Source of the DNA: Mixophyes australis
Taxonomy: Eukaryota; Chordata; Amphibia; Anura; Limnodynastidae
DNA: 64,000 nt
Reading direction: 5' to 3'
NCBI GenBank assembly: GCA_036250195.1
Contig: JAVHZZ010000011.1
Coordinates: forward strand, 1,871,001 to 1,935,000
In this document: piece after piece, positions 1 through 12,098 of the stretch
Position numbering within the stretch: position 1 is the stretch's first letter
How the letters are laid out: every line of letters starts with the position of its first letter
Program-made: the position numbers and the translations under genes
Notes under the pieces: generated by a model
Seen by the model: only the letters and a program-made list of their open reading frames with translations
Told to the model about the DNA's origin: nothing
Database searches by the model: none

Positions 1-3000
1 CACAAAGGGAGCAGGTGATGCAGCAGAGGGAGCAGGTGTTTCTGGGAAATTCCTTTTTACATGTGCAACAACATACTAGACATTACAGTGTGAGAGGTTG
101 TCCCCTGCATCCAGAAACTGTGAAGAGGGCAAAGAGTTGAAGAAAGAAGCAAAGAAAACTTTTTTTGGCAGGTAGGTCGGGCATAAGGTCCGTGGCCAAC
201 AATAGGCGCAAGGCCCTGGAAAATTAGGGGAATATTAGGGGAGCATGTAGGATATGTTTTGGATGCATAAAATAATTTCGGGCTCAAGGCCTGTGGGCAC
301 AAGTAGGTTCAGGCTCTAGGCCTGAGATGGCAAGTCATCCCGGATCAGCCTGCGACAGCAGTGGCTACCAGAATTATCCATAATTGTTAAGGGGCATTTC
401 TCATTGTGAGATCGCACCCGGTCAGTATCCTCTGGTGAGAAGATAATGGCCATGTGTGGGGTGGTCGCTATAAGATATTACCCTGTACTTTATAGCATAG
501 TAGTGTACACTGTGTGTTCTTGCCTGCGTAATGTCTTTCCAGGATCCAGAATCCAGGCCCTATTAAAGGTAGGATTTTGGTATCCTCATCCTTCGTCTCC
601 ATGTTCCTTACCGAGATGTCTGTGTGACTGTGGCGTTTCCAGCTGGATAGTGCACCACACCTAATTGCGTTAGAGTTGCGCGGCATCTGATCCCATAGTT
701 TATTGTTAGGATCAGGGCACTGCTTTGTTGTTGGTGTAGTTAGTGCTATTGTGAGAGGCACATTCCAGAGTGTAGATAGCTTTGTGGTCGGGCTGTGTTG
801 TGTCTTTCCTGTTTCCTAGGGACCGGTTTGGAGGGTTGCAGATGACCATTCCTCGGTGAGTACCATTTTCTGGTTGCATTCATGTGTTGGTGGGGTCCTT
901 ACCCATACAACGGTGAGTAGGGTTCTTTGAGCAGGATTCTTACCTGCGCGAATACCCGTAGTCCTGTGCCCAGACCCAGAACAAAACGAGTTGCTGGCAG
1001 TTGGGGTAGAGTTAAGGGTCTCTACTTCCTGTCGTCACCTCAGACATCCCCTCCTCTCCCATCCGGTAGCAACCAGACTTCAACATCCTTTCATCAAGGA
1101 GACCTCCTACACAATATGCTGAAAACACAGTATACACACAGACAATTGGACAGATGCTTCTATATGATGGATGTAAGTCGGCTGTTCAGGATTATGTCTC
1201 GATACTGCTGTACTGGGATTAGGTTTAGGCAGGTGATGACTTTTCCTGTATATCCCATGATAAGATGATGTTAATCCATAGGATAAATCGGGGACTGTTG
1301 TTACTCTTGGATCTATCTTGGAGAGTTGAAGTTCCCTATAAACAGCAGAACTTTCATGTCCATTAGTCTGTGTTGTTCTGGACTGTACGAGTAGTTTTGC
1401 ATCAGATGTCTCCATATTCTGTTTATTATGTGGTTCTGGAGATTAGTCCTTGTTTCAGCTTTGCCACGTCCCGGCCCCCAGTGGGACATTTAGTGATTTA
1501 GCGGGCAATGTAAAGGTACTCCCAAATTTATGCTTCTTTGTTTTAGATTTTAGATTTTTGTCTGGCTAATATGATGGTGATGGAAGTAATACATTATCGC
1601 TTCAAAAACATCTTCAAGACCCTGAAATGTTTGTCCCCCTTTTCCAGCCCTGTCCTGCAGCTGATTCCGCCTTATGTTGTGCTCCAGTCATCGGCATGGA
1701 CGAACTGCAACAAACATAAGTCTAGGAACCAAACAGCAATAAATTTGTAATTACCACATCACTGATTACACAATTAAACATAATCGACAATTGTTACACA
1801 ATTGTTTCCATTTTAGCTTTGCGGACTAAAATTGAAGAGCTATTAAGTTATCTAAATAAAGAAACACATTATTAAAGGGAAGGAAATACCACCGCTGTCA
1901 CCGCTAAATGCTCATTATGGAGCGCCATCCGCTGGAGGAAATGGACATTACTGGTGTGTGTAGAAATACCAGTGGAAACACATGAGAGGGAGATTGTTCT
2001 GGGATATAATGCAGATTGATGGGAGAAATGTAGTGTTTATACCGCATAAAATGAAGCTGAAAATCTAGTTAATTTGCCATTTTCATTTTATTCAATTAAC
2101 ATTTTATTTAATCTCACAATTCTGCTCTCTTGTCTTTATCCATAAATCTGCAGACAGACTGCTGGGATTTAGGAGAACTCCAGACTGTAATCTACAACCC
2201 CCTCTCCCCAGTTATTAAACCACGGGAGTCCTATTACCGGAACCCCACTTTTCCAGGGTATCTTCCCCCTCAATAATCCATACAGAACCTATATGCTATT
2301 CATGGTTTATCTTATCATATGTACATAGATGTGTACCCCCTCCCCTATACCCCTGTGTAAGTCTCTGGTTGTGCCAGCGTACTACGGCTCTAGAACCAGG
2401 ATCCTGCGCTGCTAATTGTGGCTGCGGATGATTAATTGCTGCCTATGCTATAGACGAGATGTGTGTTTAGGATTCCAGGGCTGTACAGAGGCAGAATTAA
2501 TTGCACAATTTTAGGATGTCTGCACAGAGGAAACAGCTGCAGTTATTTCTCTAAATGCTGCCTATTATATGACGCTGTTCTCCCACCCTCCCCTCCAGGA
2601 CATCTTGTTATTCTGATTCTATTGTAACAATAGTTTTAGCAGTGTCTCAATCGATGCATCTTCATAGAGTTATTATTCCTTCATTGTATTCACGCTGGAA
2701 TTGGGTTCTGGGTAAGAACCATTGGGTAAGATTATCAATAACAATCCCGATATATTCTGTGGGACACTTTGTACAGGAAAGAACATTTCTATGCACACAA
2801 ATAAAATAAACACATGGAATGTGCTATCTAGAAACATGTAATAAGCACAGTCCTGACATTTTCTCTGTCACATAGATTAGACATGTCTTCACATGGCAGA
2901 AATCGGGCCTCACCTATCAATGGGAAGCCTTTTATCACCTGTGTAACAATAACATTCACATGAGATAGAGACTCACTATCCCCTCACACCATTATTTGTC

Positions 3001-3330
3001 TGCCAGTGCATGCTGGAGCATGTAGTTCCACAATAGAGATTTGCTGGTGAGGTCTGGCCAAATGCGTGGAGACACCTGTTTTTGATCTCTACCAAGTCGG
3101 TGGTAGACCTCTGTGGAGTGAGGGATGAAGGTTACTTCTGTGTGTACACCCCAGTGTATATGTTGTTATTATGATAATGGACAGCCTGCGGTCAGCAGTA
3201 GAATACACTTATTTACATTGACTCTATGAGGGTCTCTGTTCTCTTTTGCTCCATTAAGGGTCCACCTTGGTTGGGTGGTACTCAGGGAAAGTCAAACAAA
3301 CATTCACTATGTACAATCCCTGGACAATCC
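1..3330. other. Unannotated intergenic or intronic DNA
   Basis: I see no gene, recognisable transposon protein or tandem array in this stretch. The open frames are short (at most about 113 codons), overlap on both strands and show no family motif. Base composition is ordinary, with AT-rich parts around 1740-1870 and 2040-2110. A motif at 3000-3040 resembling CATGCTGG...CATGTAGTTCCACAATAG recurs in the inverted repeat at 5761-5843, so a small old repeat is probably present there. Confidence 0.6.
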
Positions 3331-3449
3331 ATTCATGTACAGTCCATTCATGTACAATCCATTCATATACAGTCCATTCATGTACAGTCCATTCATGTAC
3401 AATCCATTCATATACAGTCCATTCATGTACAGTCCATTCATGTACAGTC
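3331..3449. repeat. 15-bp minisatellite, about 8 copies
   Basis: The unit ATTCATGTACAGTCC repeats about eight times, with G/A variants at two positions (ATTCATATACAGTCC, ATTCATGTACAATCC). Because 15 is divisible by three, all frames through the array stay open. The apparent proteins of 60-90 residues here are repeat translations. Confidence 0.95.
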
Positions 3450-4433
3450 TCATTCTATAGACAGGTTACGAGACGAGATCTCCAAACATGAGGGATAATT
3501 TCATGGGATCGTTGTTGGGAAATGTCGGAGATATAATCAGTGAGTTCAGATTCTGCTTCGCCATTCTGCATTGTGTTTGCAAATGTGCATTTCCCTGAAG
3601 AAATGAAGCAAAGGCAATGACGCCCAATTCATTCACAATGAAGGCTGAAATCTGCCAGCAAATTATGCAGACGTTCATGGGCAAATGTAGGAAAAGGCAA
3701 ATATATTGGAGAAGAGTTTGAAATGTTTGCCCACCACTAGATATGAAGCGCTTGTGGAGCTCTTTATTACTAGAGACAAGCTAAATATGGTTCCGTGGAA
3801 TATTCTTTTCTGTGGTTACAGCTCTTCTGTCTCTTAGTACTTATTATTATTATATTATATACATAGAGAAGTGGTTGATGAATCAGCTCCCAGGTCGTCC
3901 TGCTCTGTGCTCTCCCCTGTGGCTGCCTAGGGGCTGGTGGGACAGGAGAGCCATGACGCAGGAGGAACCTGGGGAGAGCGTAGGCAGCTCATCGTGGGAG
4001 ACAAGTCAGACTACAAGCGCTTTACTGAGCAGATACAGAATATAATGTGTAATAAGTCACAAGGCTGTCTGCAATGTGGAAGTAAATGGAGATCCAGATC
4101 CAGATAAAATGTTCTCTATAAAAAGTATCTGTAAGACTCATGTCAAGAGCTTCAGATTGATCAAATGTTTACACCTATAGCTCCATTATTTAATGTAATT
4201 ACTACCGTCACTCACGGAAGGTGCTTCATCTGAGTTGTGGCTTCTCAGTTCTTTCTATATGATGATAACAATGGGACCGTTGGCTGAAGGAGTTTCTGTA
4301 ATAAGCCGGCATCTAACAGTCTGCTGAGCCAATCCCCCCCCCACCCCCCAGCCAGTCCCCGCCGGCCCAGTCATTAGATGAGAGAAGCTGATTACGCTGC
4401 ACTTTCTGTAACTCGCCGATATTCAGAAACTCT
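3450..4433. other. Unannotated stretch
   Basis: No gene or repeat family recognised. There is a short TAT-rich tract near 3840-3860 and a C-rich tract near 4336-4350. Open frames are short and unconvincing. Confidence 0.5.
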
Positions 4434-5086
4434 GGGGCACATTTATCAATATTAACATAAAGTGAAAAATAGTTTTCAATCCTTATCGCAATGATAAGGC
4501 TTGAACTATTTCTCACATTTATGTACAGCCCTGCACAGAAACAGCAGTTCCGAAAAACTGCTGTTTCTGTGATGTAAAAAATCATACTTACCCCCATCTT
4601 CGGAAGCGCTGTCTCCGGGTCTTCTCTTCATTCTTCAATTGCGCATGTCCAGTTCCAAGAACTTTACATGCGCACAAAGATCCCCTCTCTGTCTCTGCAA
4701 CTATCGTTGCAGAGAGAGAGCTGTGATTGACAGGGAGGGATCACATGATCCCTCCACACATGCGCTGTCCAGCTCTGCTCTTCGGAGCAGAGCTGACAGC
4801 ACTGAGATTTCTCATTTATGATAATGTACGCCAGCTCCAGCTGGCACATTATCAAGACAAGTTCCCGAAAAAAACTATTTTTCGGAACTTGTTAGATTGC
4901 AAAAGGGAGCAGTCACCATACTATTGAATGGTGACTGCTCCCCAAAACGAAGCAGAATGCAAAGCAGCAGATATCCACGAAATCTGCTGCGATGCATCTT
5001 TAATAAATATGCGGGGGACACATCGGGGCATGAATTGTATGTTAAATGCACGTTAGTGCACCATCACACTTTGTTAAATATACCCC
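4434..5086. mobile_element. Non-autonomous TIR element built from a row of hairpins
   Basis: The ends form an imperfect inverted repeat: GGGGCACATTTATCAA at the left and, read from the right end on the other strand, GGGGTATATTTAACAA. The flanks are a 3-bp direct repeat TCT (4431-4433 and 5087-5089), which fits a target-site duplication. Between the ends lie about ten separate stem-loops in series: 4456-4523, 4535-4570, 4640-4674, 4687-4720, 4734-4755, 4764-4800 (with a C-TTCG-G loop), 4820-4853, 4857-4892, 4905-4942 and 4964-4990. There is no transposase frame. The superfamily is unassigned; the 3-bp duplication and GGGG ends resemble the palindromic MITEs elsewhere in the window. Confidence 0.75.
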
Positions 5087-5089
5087 TCT

Positions 5090-7187
5090 GACAGCTAAGT
5101 TTAAAACCGCAATGTCTTTAAGGACAAACCTTACCCTGCAAAGTCTCCTGATATCGGCGAGTTGCAGGAAGCGCAGCGTAATGCATGTACCCCTGGTTTG
5201 TGTTCTAGTCTCTCTTGCAGCACTAACCGTGTGAGGCAGTTCCTCATCCTGAACTGTCCCTTACAGCTCAGCAGGGTCCTTATGGAGGGGGGGTTACACC
5301 CTGGTTACCAGCATTACACCTCGTTACTTGTTACTATGATAATTCTGCAGGGTATTATATACAGACATCTTCAGGGTAATTAAAGGCTGACAATAAACTT
5401 GTGTACTAATTATATGGTAAATAGACAAAGAATGTAATTGCACAATTTTCCAAATAACTAGTGTTGTCCATTCATGTAAATGCTGCGACCAGTAAGACCT
5501 TTGTTTTGACACCCAGGTTTGGATGAAGTTTTAAAACAGGACAATAGCAGAGAAAAGTCTGGAACCCGAAATAAAAGGAACCTGTTGGGCCTGATTCATC
5601 GGGGACGTAAATGGCGATTTTGTGCGTATAATCCGCACACGCCCAGATCCGGGCCAAACCCCACAGGGCGCAGCAGCGTTCAAAACAAAGGACACTTTCA
5701 ACAGCCTACGATATCATGGGGGGGACTGCACTGGTGTCTCAGCTCTTTCCTGCACCCGTTCTTCAGCTATTGTGGGACTACATGTCCCAGCAGTTAGTGT
5801 CTGCCAGTGCATGCTGGGACATGTAGTTCAACAATAGCTGAAGTTCCAGTATAATTGAAAAGAAATCCAATGGAAAGTAGAAAACAAACACACCTGGAGA
5901 CATATTGGGCCCCTTTCTGTCATGTCCTGGGAGATTAGGGGCCCGAGGACCTGAATATTCTGGGGATATCCAGACACCTGGACCGATCTCACTTCCCCCA
6001 TATAACAGGTAATCACATTAATTGATTATTATTCAGAGATCATTAGCAACAGTGAGCAGCTTTCTTAGTAGCGTCTCCCCAGGAAATCCAGAGTGACCCC
6101 GAGATTAACACAGTGGGATCAGGAGAACAGAGGGTAACGTTACATCTCTGTATGGGTGTAAATACTCACATTATTCTGCCATCACCCCCCTGGCAGGCTC
6201 CTCATACATCCCGGACTATAGGGGAATTTATCCCGGATATTAAGGAGGAATTCTGCCCCCTAATGAGCCCTAATCTCCTCCCAGTTATACGATGGGGTGC
6301 ACCCAAGACCGGAGAACCCCCTCCCACAGCTATTACTGTGTGGGATATATTCTCTGTAACATCTCACAGATATGGTTTTAATGTTTCCATTTTTTAATTA
6401 TGATCCGAGCTGTGAGAGTTATTACTTGAAAACAGTTACTGGAAACAATAAAAATGTTTTATTTGAATAACTGATACAATTTATTACCTTTCAGTAATTT
6501 TTTATGATCATTTCACTCCTAGTAGTGGAAGTACATTAACTTGCTGAGATAGTTATCTCCACTAATATAAGCTAAAGAGATGAGACGGAGGATGGAGACT
6601 GCCGCCCCTTGTTACAGATGACTCTAGTGATAGATATTGTACTGTATGATATGTGGCATTAGGGTCGCTGTGAGGCTTATTATATAAGTTGTGTGTTCTA
6701 TATGGAATAACCACGTGGGTCTCTCTATAATGGGGTGACGCTGAAACATTATCAATAAAGTCCCAGACTGCTGTCATACATAAATAAATGTCTATAAGGT
6801 CTTTCAGTGGAGGGGATCTAACCATGGGGTCCACAGTCGCCAAGTGGGGGGCACGATGCTGGAGGTGGAGGTCAGTGGGGGGTTATTGTTCTCTGGACTA
6901 CTGTCCTGAGGTGACGCTACAAGCGTGTATTATATTTATATCCAGATGTCTCTAATAATAACCACGGTAACATTGCTACAGACAGATGGACTCGTATACG
7001 TAAGGACGACCCCACGCACATCAAATATAATGTTTCCGCACAGTGGCGTGTGCTCCACATCAGATACACTTACACACGTGTACATGTTCTGTGACTGCCC
7101 CACTGCATCTCACATCAATTAGATAATTATATCTCACTTCATTACATTATAATCATCTAATGTATCTTCAAATACAAATGTTTGCAT
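5090..7187. other. Mostly unannotated; one small inverted repeat
   Basis: No gene recognised. A lone GGGCCTGATTCATC motif at about 5587 matches the terminal sequence of the 320-bp MITE family described at 11630, but I could not find a partner end. The inverted repeat at 5761-5843 is listed separately. The remainder holds only short, unsupported frames. Confidence 0.5.
5761..5843. repeat. Short inverted repeat, 32-bp arms
   Basis: Left arm 5761-5792 (CTTCAGCTATTGTGGGACTA...) and right arm 5812-5843 are reverse complements with two mismatches, separated by 19 bp. A related half-site lies at 3010-3045 and another near 46720-46770. It looks like a small foldback repeat; no clear target duplication was seen. 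Confidence 0.8.
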
Positions 7188-7190
7188 CTG

Positions 7191-7367
7191 GGGGGTAAAT
7201 GTATCAAGCTGAGAGTTTTCCGGAGGGTTTGAAAAATCAATCAGATTCTAGTTATCATTTATTTAGTACATTCTACAAAATGACAGCTAGAATCTGATTG
7301 GTTGCTATAGGCAACATCTCCACTTTTCAAACCCGCCGAAAAACTCTCAGCTTGATACATTTAACCC
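7191..7367. mobile_element. 177-bp palindromic MITE (GGGGTAAATGTATCAA family)
   Basis: Left end GGGGGTAAATGTATCAAGCT pairs with right end AGCTTGATACATTTAACCC. The arms continue through GAGAGTTTTCCG and AATCTGATTGGTTGCTATAG-type sequence, so nearly the whole element folds back. CTG flanks both sides (7188-7190 and 7368-7370). A CWG 3-bp duplication is known for PIF/Harbinger elements; assignment to that superfamily is inference, since no transposase is present. Confidence 0.8.
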
Positions 7368-7504
7368 CTGGTGTGTATTTTAGTATTCTATCAGTTTTGT
7401 AAGATTTGCTGAAAAATAAAGAATATTAATATACATCATATGTAGAAGACTTAATAACAGGTACCAGGGTAATCCCAGCAGGTACAGGGAACTGGACTGG
7501 TTGC

Positions 7505-8265
7505 AGTGTGGTTAGGTGCTGGTGTGTAAGGATACAGTGTGTTGTCTAAGTATCAGTGTGGTGTGTAAGGATACAGTGTGGTGTGTAAGGATGCAGTGTG
7601 GTGTGTAAGGATACAACATGGTGTGTAAGAATGCTGTGTGGTGTGTAAGGATACAAAATGGTGTGTAAGGATGCAGTGTGGTGTGTAAGGATACAACATG
7701 GTGTGTAAGAATACTGTGTGGTGTGTAAGGATGCAGTGTGGTGTGTAAGGATACAGCGTGGTGTGTAAGGATGCAGTGTGGTGTGTAAGGATACAACATG
7801 GTGTGTAAGAATACTGTGTGGTGTGTAAGGATGCAGTGTGGTGTGTAAGGATACAACATGGTGTGTAAGAATACTGTGTGGTGTGTAAGGATGCAGTGTG
7901 GTGTGTAAGGATACAACATGGTGTGTAAGGATGCAGTGCGGTGTGTAAGGATACAACATGGTGTATAAGGATGCAGTGTGGTGTGTAAGGAAGCTGTGTG
8001 GTGTGTAAGGATACAACATGGTGTGTAAGGATGCAGCGTGGTGTGTAAGGAAGCTGTGTGGTGTGTAAGGATACAACATGGTGTGTTAGGATGCAGTGTG
8101 GTGTGTAAGGATACAACATGGTGTGTAAGAATGTTTTGTGGTGTGTAAGGATACACCATGGTGTGTAAGGATGCAGTGTGGTGTGTAAGGAAGATGTGTG
8201 GTGTGTAATGATACAACATGGTGTGTTAGGATGCAGTGTGGTGTGTAAAGGTACAACATGATCTG
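7505..8265. repeat. 20-bp minisatellite, about 38 copies
   Basis: The unit is GTGTGTAAGGATACAACATG or GTGTGTAAGGATGCAGTGTG, in mixed order that suggests 40- and 60-bp higher-order units. The unit length is not a multiple of three, so each strand-minus frame cycles through the same peptide (HTTLHPYTP-like). The 177-235 codon minus-strand frames are by-products of this array. Confidence 0.97.
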
Positions 8266-8810
8266 CCTCACTTCCTTACTGCACCTAGTCTCAGTTTGCA
8301 CACCCCTTCCCTCCCCCATCACACCTCTGCCAGCATAAGGAGGGGTAAGTACACACATACTATAAGTGCTTTTGGAGCTTGTTCTGCTAGCTACTTACTG
8401 AGCCCACACAACCTGGACTGTGGTCAGGGGAAGTGATAGCCTGGTTCTATAACTACCTATTGGTCCATGCACACAGCCTGGGGAGGACACAAGACACGGC
8501 TGTGGTTGCTCTCGGGGGACCCTGGTAGCATGGCCGGCTCCATGAGGGGAACTTGCTGCTGCTAATCACGATGGAGAAGGAAGCGTAGTGTAATGCAGCT
8601 GACAATGGGGTTGTCAAATGGCTGTTAGTGAAGTGTGCTCCCAGCCACTGGTCCAGCACTCAGCATGTAGGGGGCCCTCTGTGAGTTCTGCTGAGGGCCC
8701 CATGCAGTCTCCTGCCCATTTATCTCATTACCGGGTATATAAAGGTGCCTCTTCGTACTATATTTCCTTAAATCAATAAAGGGATTCTAAGCTTTATCCT
8801 GCAGTCTGTG

Positions 8811-10499
8811 CAGGGCCTGATCAACCACTAGGCTGACCAGGCTGCAGCCTGGGGCGCTGGGTCCCGTGGGGCGCTGCACTGTGGGTATTTTTTTTAAAAA
8901 AAAAAAAAATTTTTTTTTTTACAATTTTTTTTTTATTTTTTTTTTACATTTTTTTTTTCTTCATTCATTTTTTTTTCGGGGTGGGGGAGGGGGGGTCACC
9001 GCTGGGGATCGCCACGGGGGGGGGGGGGGGATCGCCGCAGGGGGGTGGAGGGCTCGACGATCAAAAGCATTGGTGGTCAGTGGTTAGCAACACACAGCCA
9101 ATCGCCAGGCTGCCTGTTGCTGTGCAGCAGACAGGAAGCAGGACGTCTTCACTTCCTATCTGCTGATCTGAGGAGAGGAGCGACGCTGGCACAACTACAG
9201 GTAAGTGAAGGGGGGAACTGCCCTGCATATCTATAGGGGGGGGGGGGGGGAACTGCCCTGCATATCTATAGGGAGGGGGGGGAACTGCCCTGCATATCTA
9301 TAGGGAGGGGGAGAACTGCCCTGCATATCTATAGGGAGGGGGAACTGCCCTGCATATCTATAGGAAGGGGGGGGAACTACCCTGCATATCTATAGGGAGG
9401 GGGGGGAACTGCCCTGCATATCTATAGGGAGGGGGGGGGAACTGCCCTGCATATCTATAGGGAGGGGGAGAACTGCCCTGCATATCTATAGGGAGGGGGA
9501 ACTGCCCTGCATATCTATAGGAAGGGGGGGAACTACCCTGCATATCTATAGGGAGGGGGGGAACTACCCTGCATATCTATAGGGAGGGGGGGGGGGAACT
9601 ACCCTGCATATCTATAGGGAGGGAGAGGGAACTACCCTGCATATCTATAGGGAGGGAGAGGGGGGACTGTCATGCATATGTATAGGGAGGGAGAGGGGGA
9701 CTGTCATACAAATCTATAGGGTGGGAGGGGGGGGCTGCCATGAAAATCTATAGGGAGGTAGAGAGGTTGATATGTATGAAGGAGGGCAGAGGAGGGGGGC
9801 TGATATATGTGACTGGGGAAGTTTTGATGTGACGGGGGGGGGGGATAGCTAGCTAGCAGAGTGGAGGTAAGGAAAATAGCTGCAAGGGGGATGGATGCAG
9901 GGTGGGAGGTAAAGAAAATGGATGCAGCAGGGGTTAAGGAAAATGGCTGTGCGGGGGGGGGGGGGGGGGTTGTGGTTAAGGAAAATGGCTGCAGGGGCTT
10001 TTTAAAAAATAGAGCAGCTTTGGGGGGCAGAATATCATGATTGTGTGGTGGTCACATGGGTGGTCTCAGCAATCACTAGAATACTAAATATTAGTGAGAT
10101 GGGGCTGGTAGAGGTTTGTATTTGATTGACAACAAATATTCAGATATTACTTATATATGCCTGTCCAATGGGGTACTTTTAGCTGGCCATAATGGAGTGT
10201 TTTGTTTTAACTAAAGGGCCTAATCATTCAGGGTTTGCATTATAATACATTTTTGCATTTTCAAAAAAGGACGCCAACTTTCCAGAAGCCAACGAGAGGA
10301 TAACAAAGTTGCAAGAGAGAAGAGCAAGGACAGGTAAGAGACAATGGCACAATCTGTCTAAATTTGAATGCTGGAGAATACACCTGAACATTCATATTCA
10401 GGAGTGTTCCTATACACCTATATATTCGGAGGAGGGGGGGGGGGGGGGGCGCTGCGGCCGTATTAGCCTAGGGCGGCCAGAACCCTTAATCAGGCCATG
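8811..10499. mobile_element. hAT-type non-autonomous element, 1.69 kb
   Basis: The left end CAGGGCCTGATCAA and the reverse complement of the right end, CATGGCCTGATTAA, match at 12 of 14 positions. The element is flanked by a perfect 8-bp direct repeat AGTCTGTG (8803-8810 and 10500-10507). Ends starting with CAG and 8-bp duplications are characteristic of hAT transposons. The interior has no transposase: it holds poly-A/T and poly-G runs (8887-9040), a roughly 30-37-bp minisatellite (9195-9760) and G-rich decayed sequence to about 10010. A second GGGCGC-rich stretch precedes the right end. Confidence 0.82.
9195..9760. repeat. G-rich minisatellite inside the hAT element
   Basis: About 16-17 copies of a 30-37-bp unit centred on CTGCCCTGCATATCTATAGG followed by a G run of variable length (GGAGGGGG to twelve or more G). 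Unit length varies mainly through the G run. Two multi-unit blocks (about 9290-9400 and 9460-9570) repeat the same order of variants, which suggests a block duplication. The minus-strand 61-codon frame is a repeat translation. Confidence 0.93.
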
Positions 10500-10507
10500 A
10501 GTCTGTG

Positions 10508-11626
10508 CATCTATTTATAGAGCTATTCTACTTCTCTCTCAGAGTTAATCATCCAGTAGAGATCTGACTGACAGCTGCCAGTCAGTCATGTTGTCATGTG
10601 ACCCTGCTGTTTCCTATAGGTATATGTCTGCGTGTTATCTTGTATGTTTACAAGCACCTGAATACAAGGTGGACACAGGCGATCTCTTCCTGTACAAGAT
10701 GCTCAGCTGGTGTCTGCTCTCTCACCATTACTCCCGTTGTTTCATTTATGAAATGGCTTTTAATGATTTCACATTCTTACTGTACATTACAAAGAATCCA
10801 GGTGCCACAATTACATTTGTAGATGCACAATGATGTCTGATGAATAACTGTTCTGTATGAGTGTTTCTCCTTCTGGTCATGACAGAGAATAGACTAAGAA
10901 GAGCCACAAATGAACATAAACATGCAAACAGGGATCCAGTCCATACCCTGATGTCTGATACGTCACAGAACTGGTCCCAATACCCCCTGTTTATTCATTG
11001 GGCTTATTCACTAACACTGTGTCTAGGGGCAACATTTCCACCAAACCACAGCAACCAATCAGCAATGAGCTTTTAGCAGACAGCGCAATCTGCTCTCCGG
11101 GGAGCGCTGCCGCAGAGTGAACCCTTCACCACACACAGAACTGGGACACAACCGAATGTCAGCACTTTGCAGCAGTTTAGGAAACTTTTGGATGTCTCAG
11201 CATCTGACACCATTTTCCAAAGGATAATAAATCCATTTCATGTCTTCAAACTTTATCATTTTCATTCTTTTACAGCAGGTTCAACCCTTAAACTACCCAA
11301 TTCATCATACAATCTAGACACAAATCATACATTACCTTGAAGACAACAAAAACGTTTCCGCATCCTTGTTGTCCACCCAAGGCCGACAACACGAATGCAG
11401 ATGTGTTCCTTTCACCTCATCCACATGACGTGCGTTTTATCATGATAAAATGACTATTATTATTTTTCATCTTTAGATTTCTACTTGATAACATCTTGTA
11501 CACTTACTGTTTATAGCGGAGGGGGGAGATGTGATGGGGGCACAGGAGTTTGAACTGTAACATAGCGCATAAACATCCACACAAAAAAGACCAGTGGAAA
11601 ACAGAAACACGATTATTACTAGAGAT
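10508..11626. other. Unannotated stretch
   Basis: No gene or named repeat recognised. Short overlapping frames on the + strand between 10588 and 11076 show no conserved motif and no splice-site support that I trust. Confidence 0.5.
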
Positions 11627-11629
11627 GAA

Positions 11630-11949
11630 CGGCCCGATTCATTAAGGAGAGCAAAGCAAAAAAAAGGAGTAAATTTGATACTAGACAAACCATGTTACAA
11701 TACAAGGGGTGCAAATTAGTTTATTATTTTGAACATAAGATAAATACTGACTGCATTTCATGTAGCTCACACATACTTGACAGTTTTATTTTTACAGTGA
11801 CTTTTAAAGTTGATCTAGGACATGTCCTACCCGAAATATAAATCTGTCCCCACATTTTAAATTTACCTCCCCCTCCAATGCAACATGGTATTACCCAGGT
11901 GCAAAGTTACTCCTTTTTTCTGCTTTACTTTCCTTAATGAATCAGGTCA
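11630..11949. mobile_element. 320-bp palindromic MITE (GGGCCTGATTCATTAAGG family), copy 1
   Basis: Left end GGCCCGATTCATTAAGG and right end CCTTAATGAATCAGGTC are inverted. The arms carry the internal sequence CATGTTACAATACAAGGGG seen in the copies at 33202 and 50916. The same 3 bp, GAA, lies immediately outside both ends (11627-11629 and 11950-11952). No coding capacity. This copy has diverged more than the other two. Confidence 0.8.
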
Positions 11950-12098
11950 GAAATTTAAAAACCTATTCCGTGAAACATTCGCTTTTCTGTATTTGGTAAA
12001 AAATGTTGCACATATTACCTTTGCCCTTTCAACGTCCCAGCTCTATTCATTCCACGTGAATTTAGTGCCTCGTGACTCAGTGAATGGATAAACTGAAT

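Noticed and set aside
7512..8219. 235-codon minus-strand frame rich in His, Thr and Pro
   Set aside because: Translation of the 20-bp array; all minus-strand frames give the same peptide.
8866..9087. 73-codon frame with Phe-rich then Gly-rich peptide
   Set aside because: Produced by poly-T and poly-G runs inside the hAT element.
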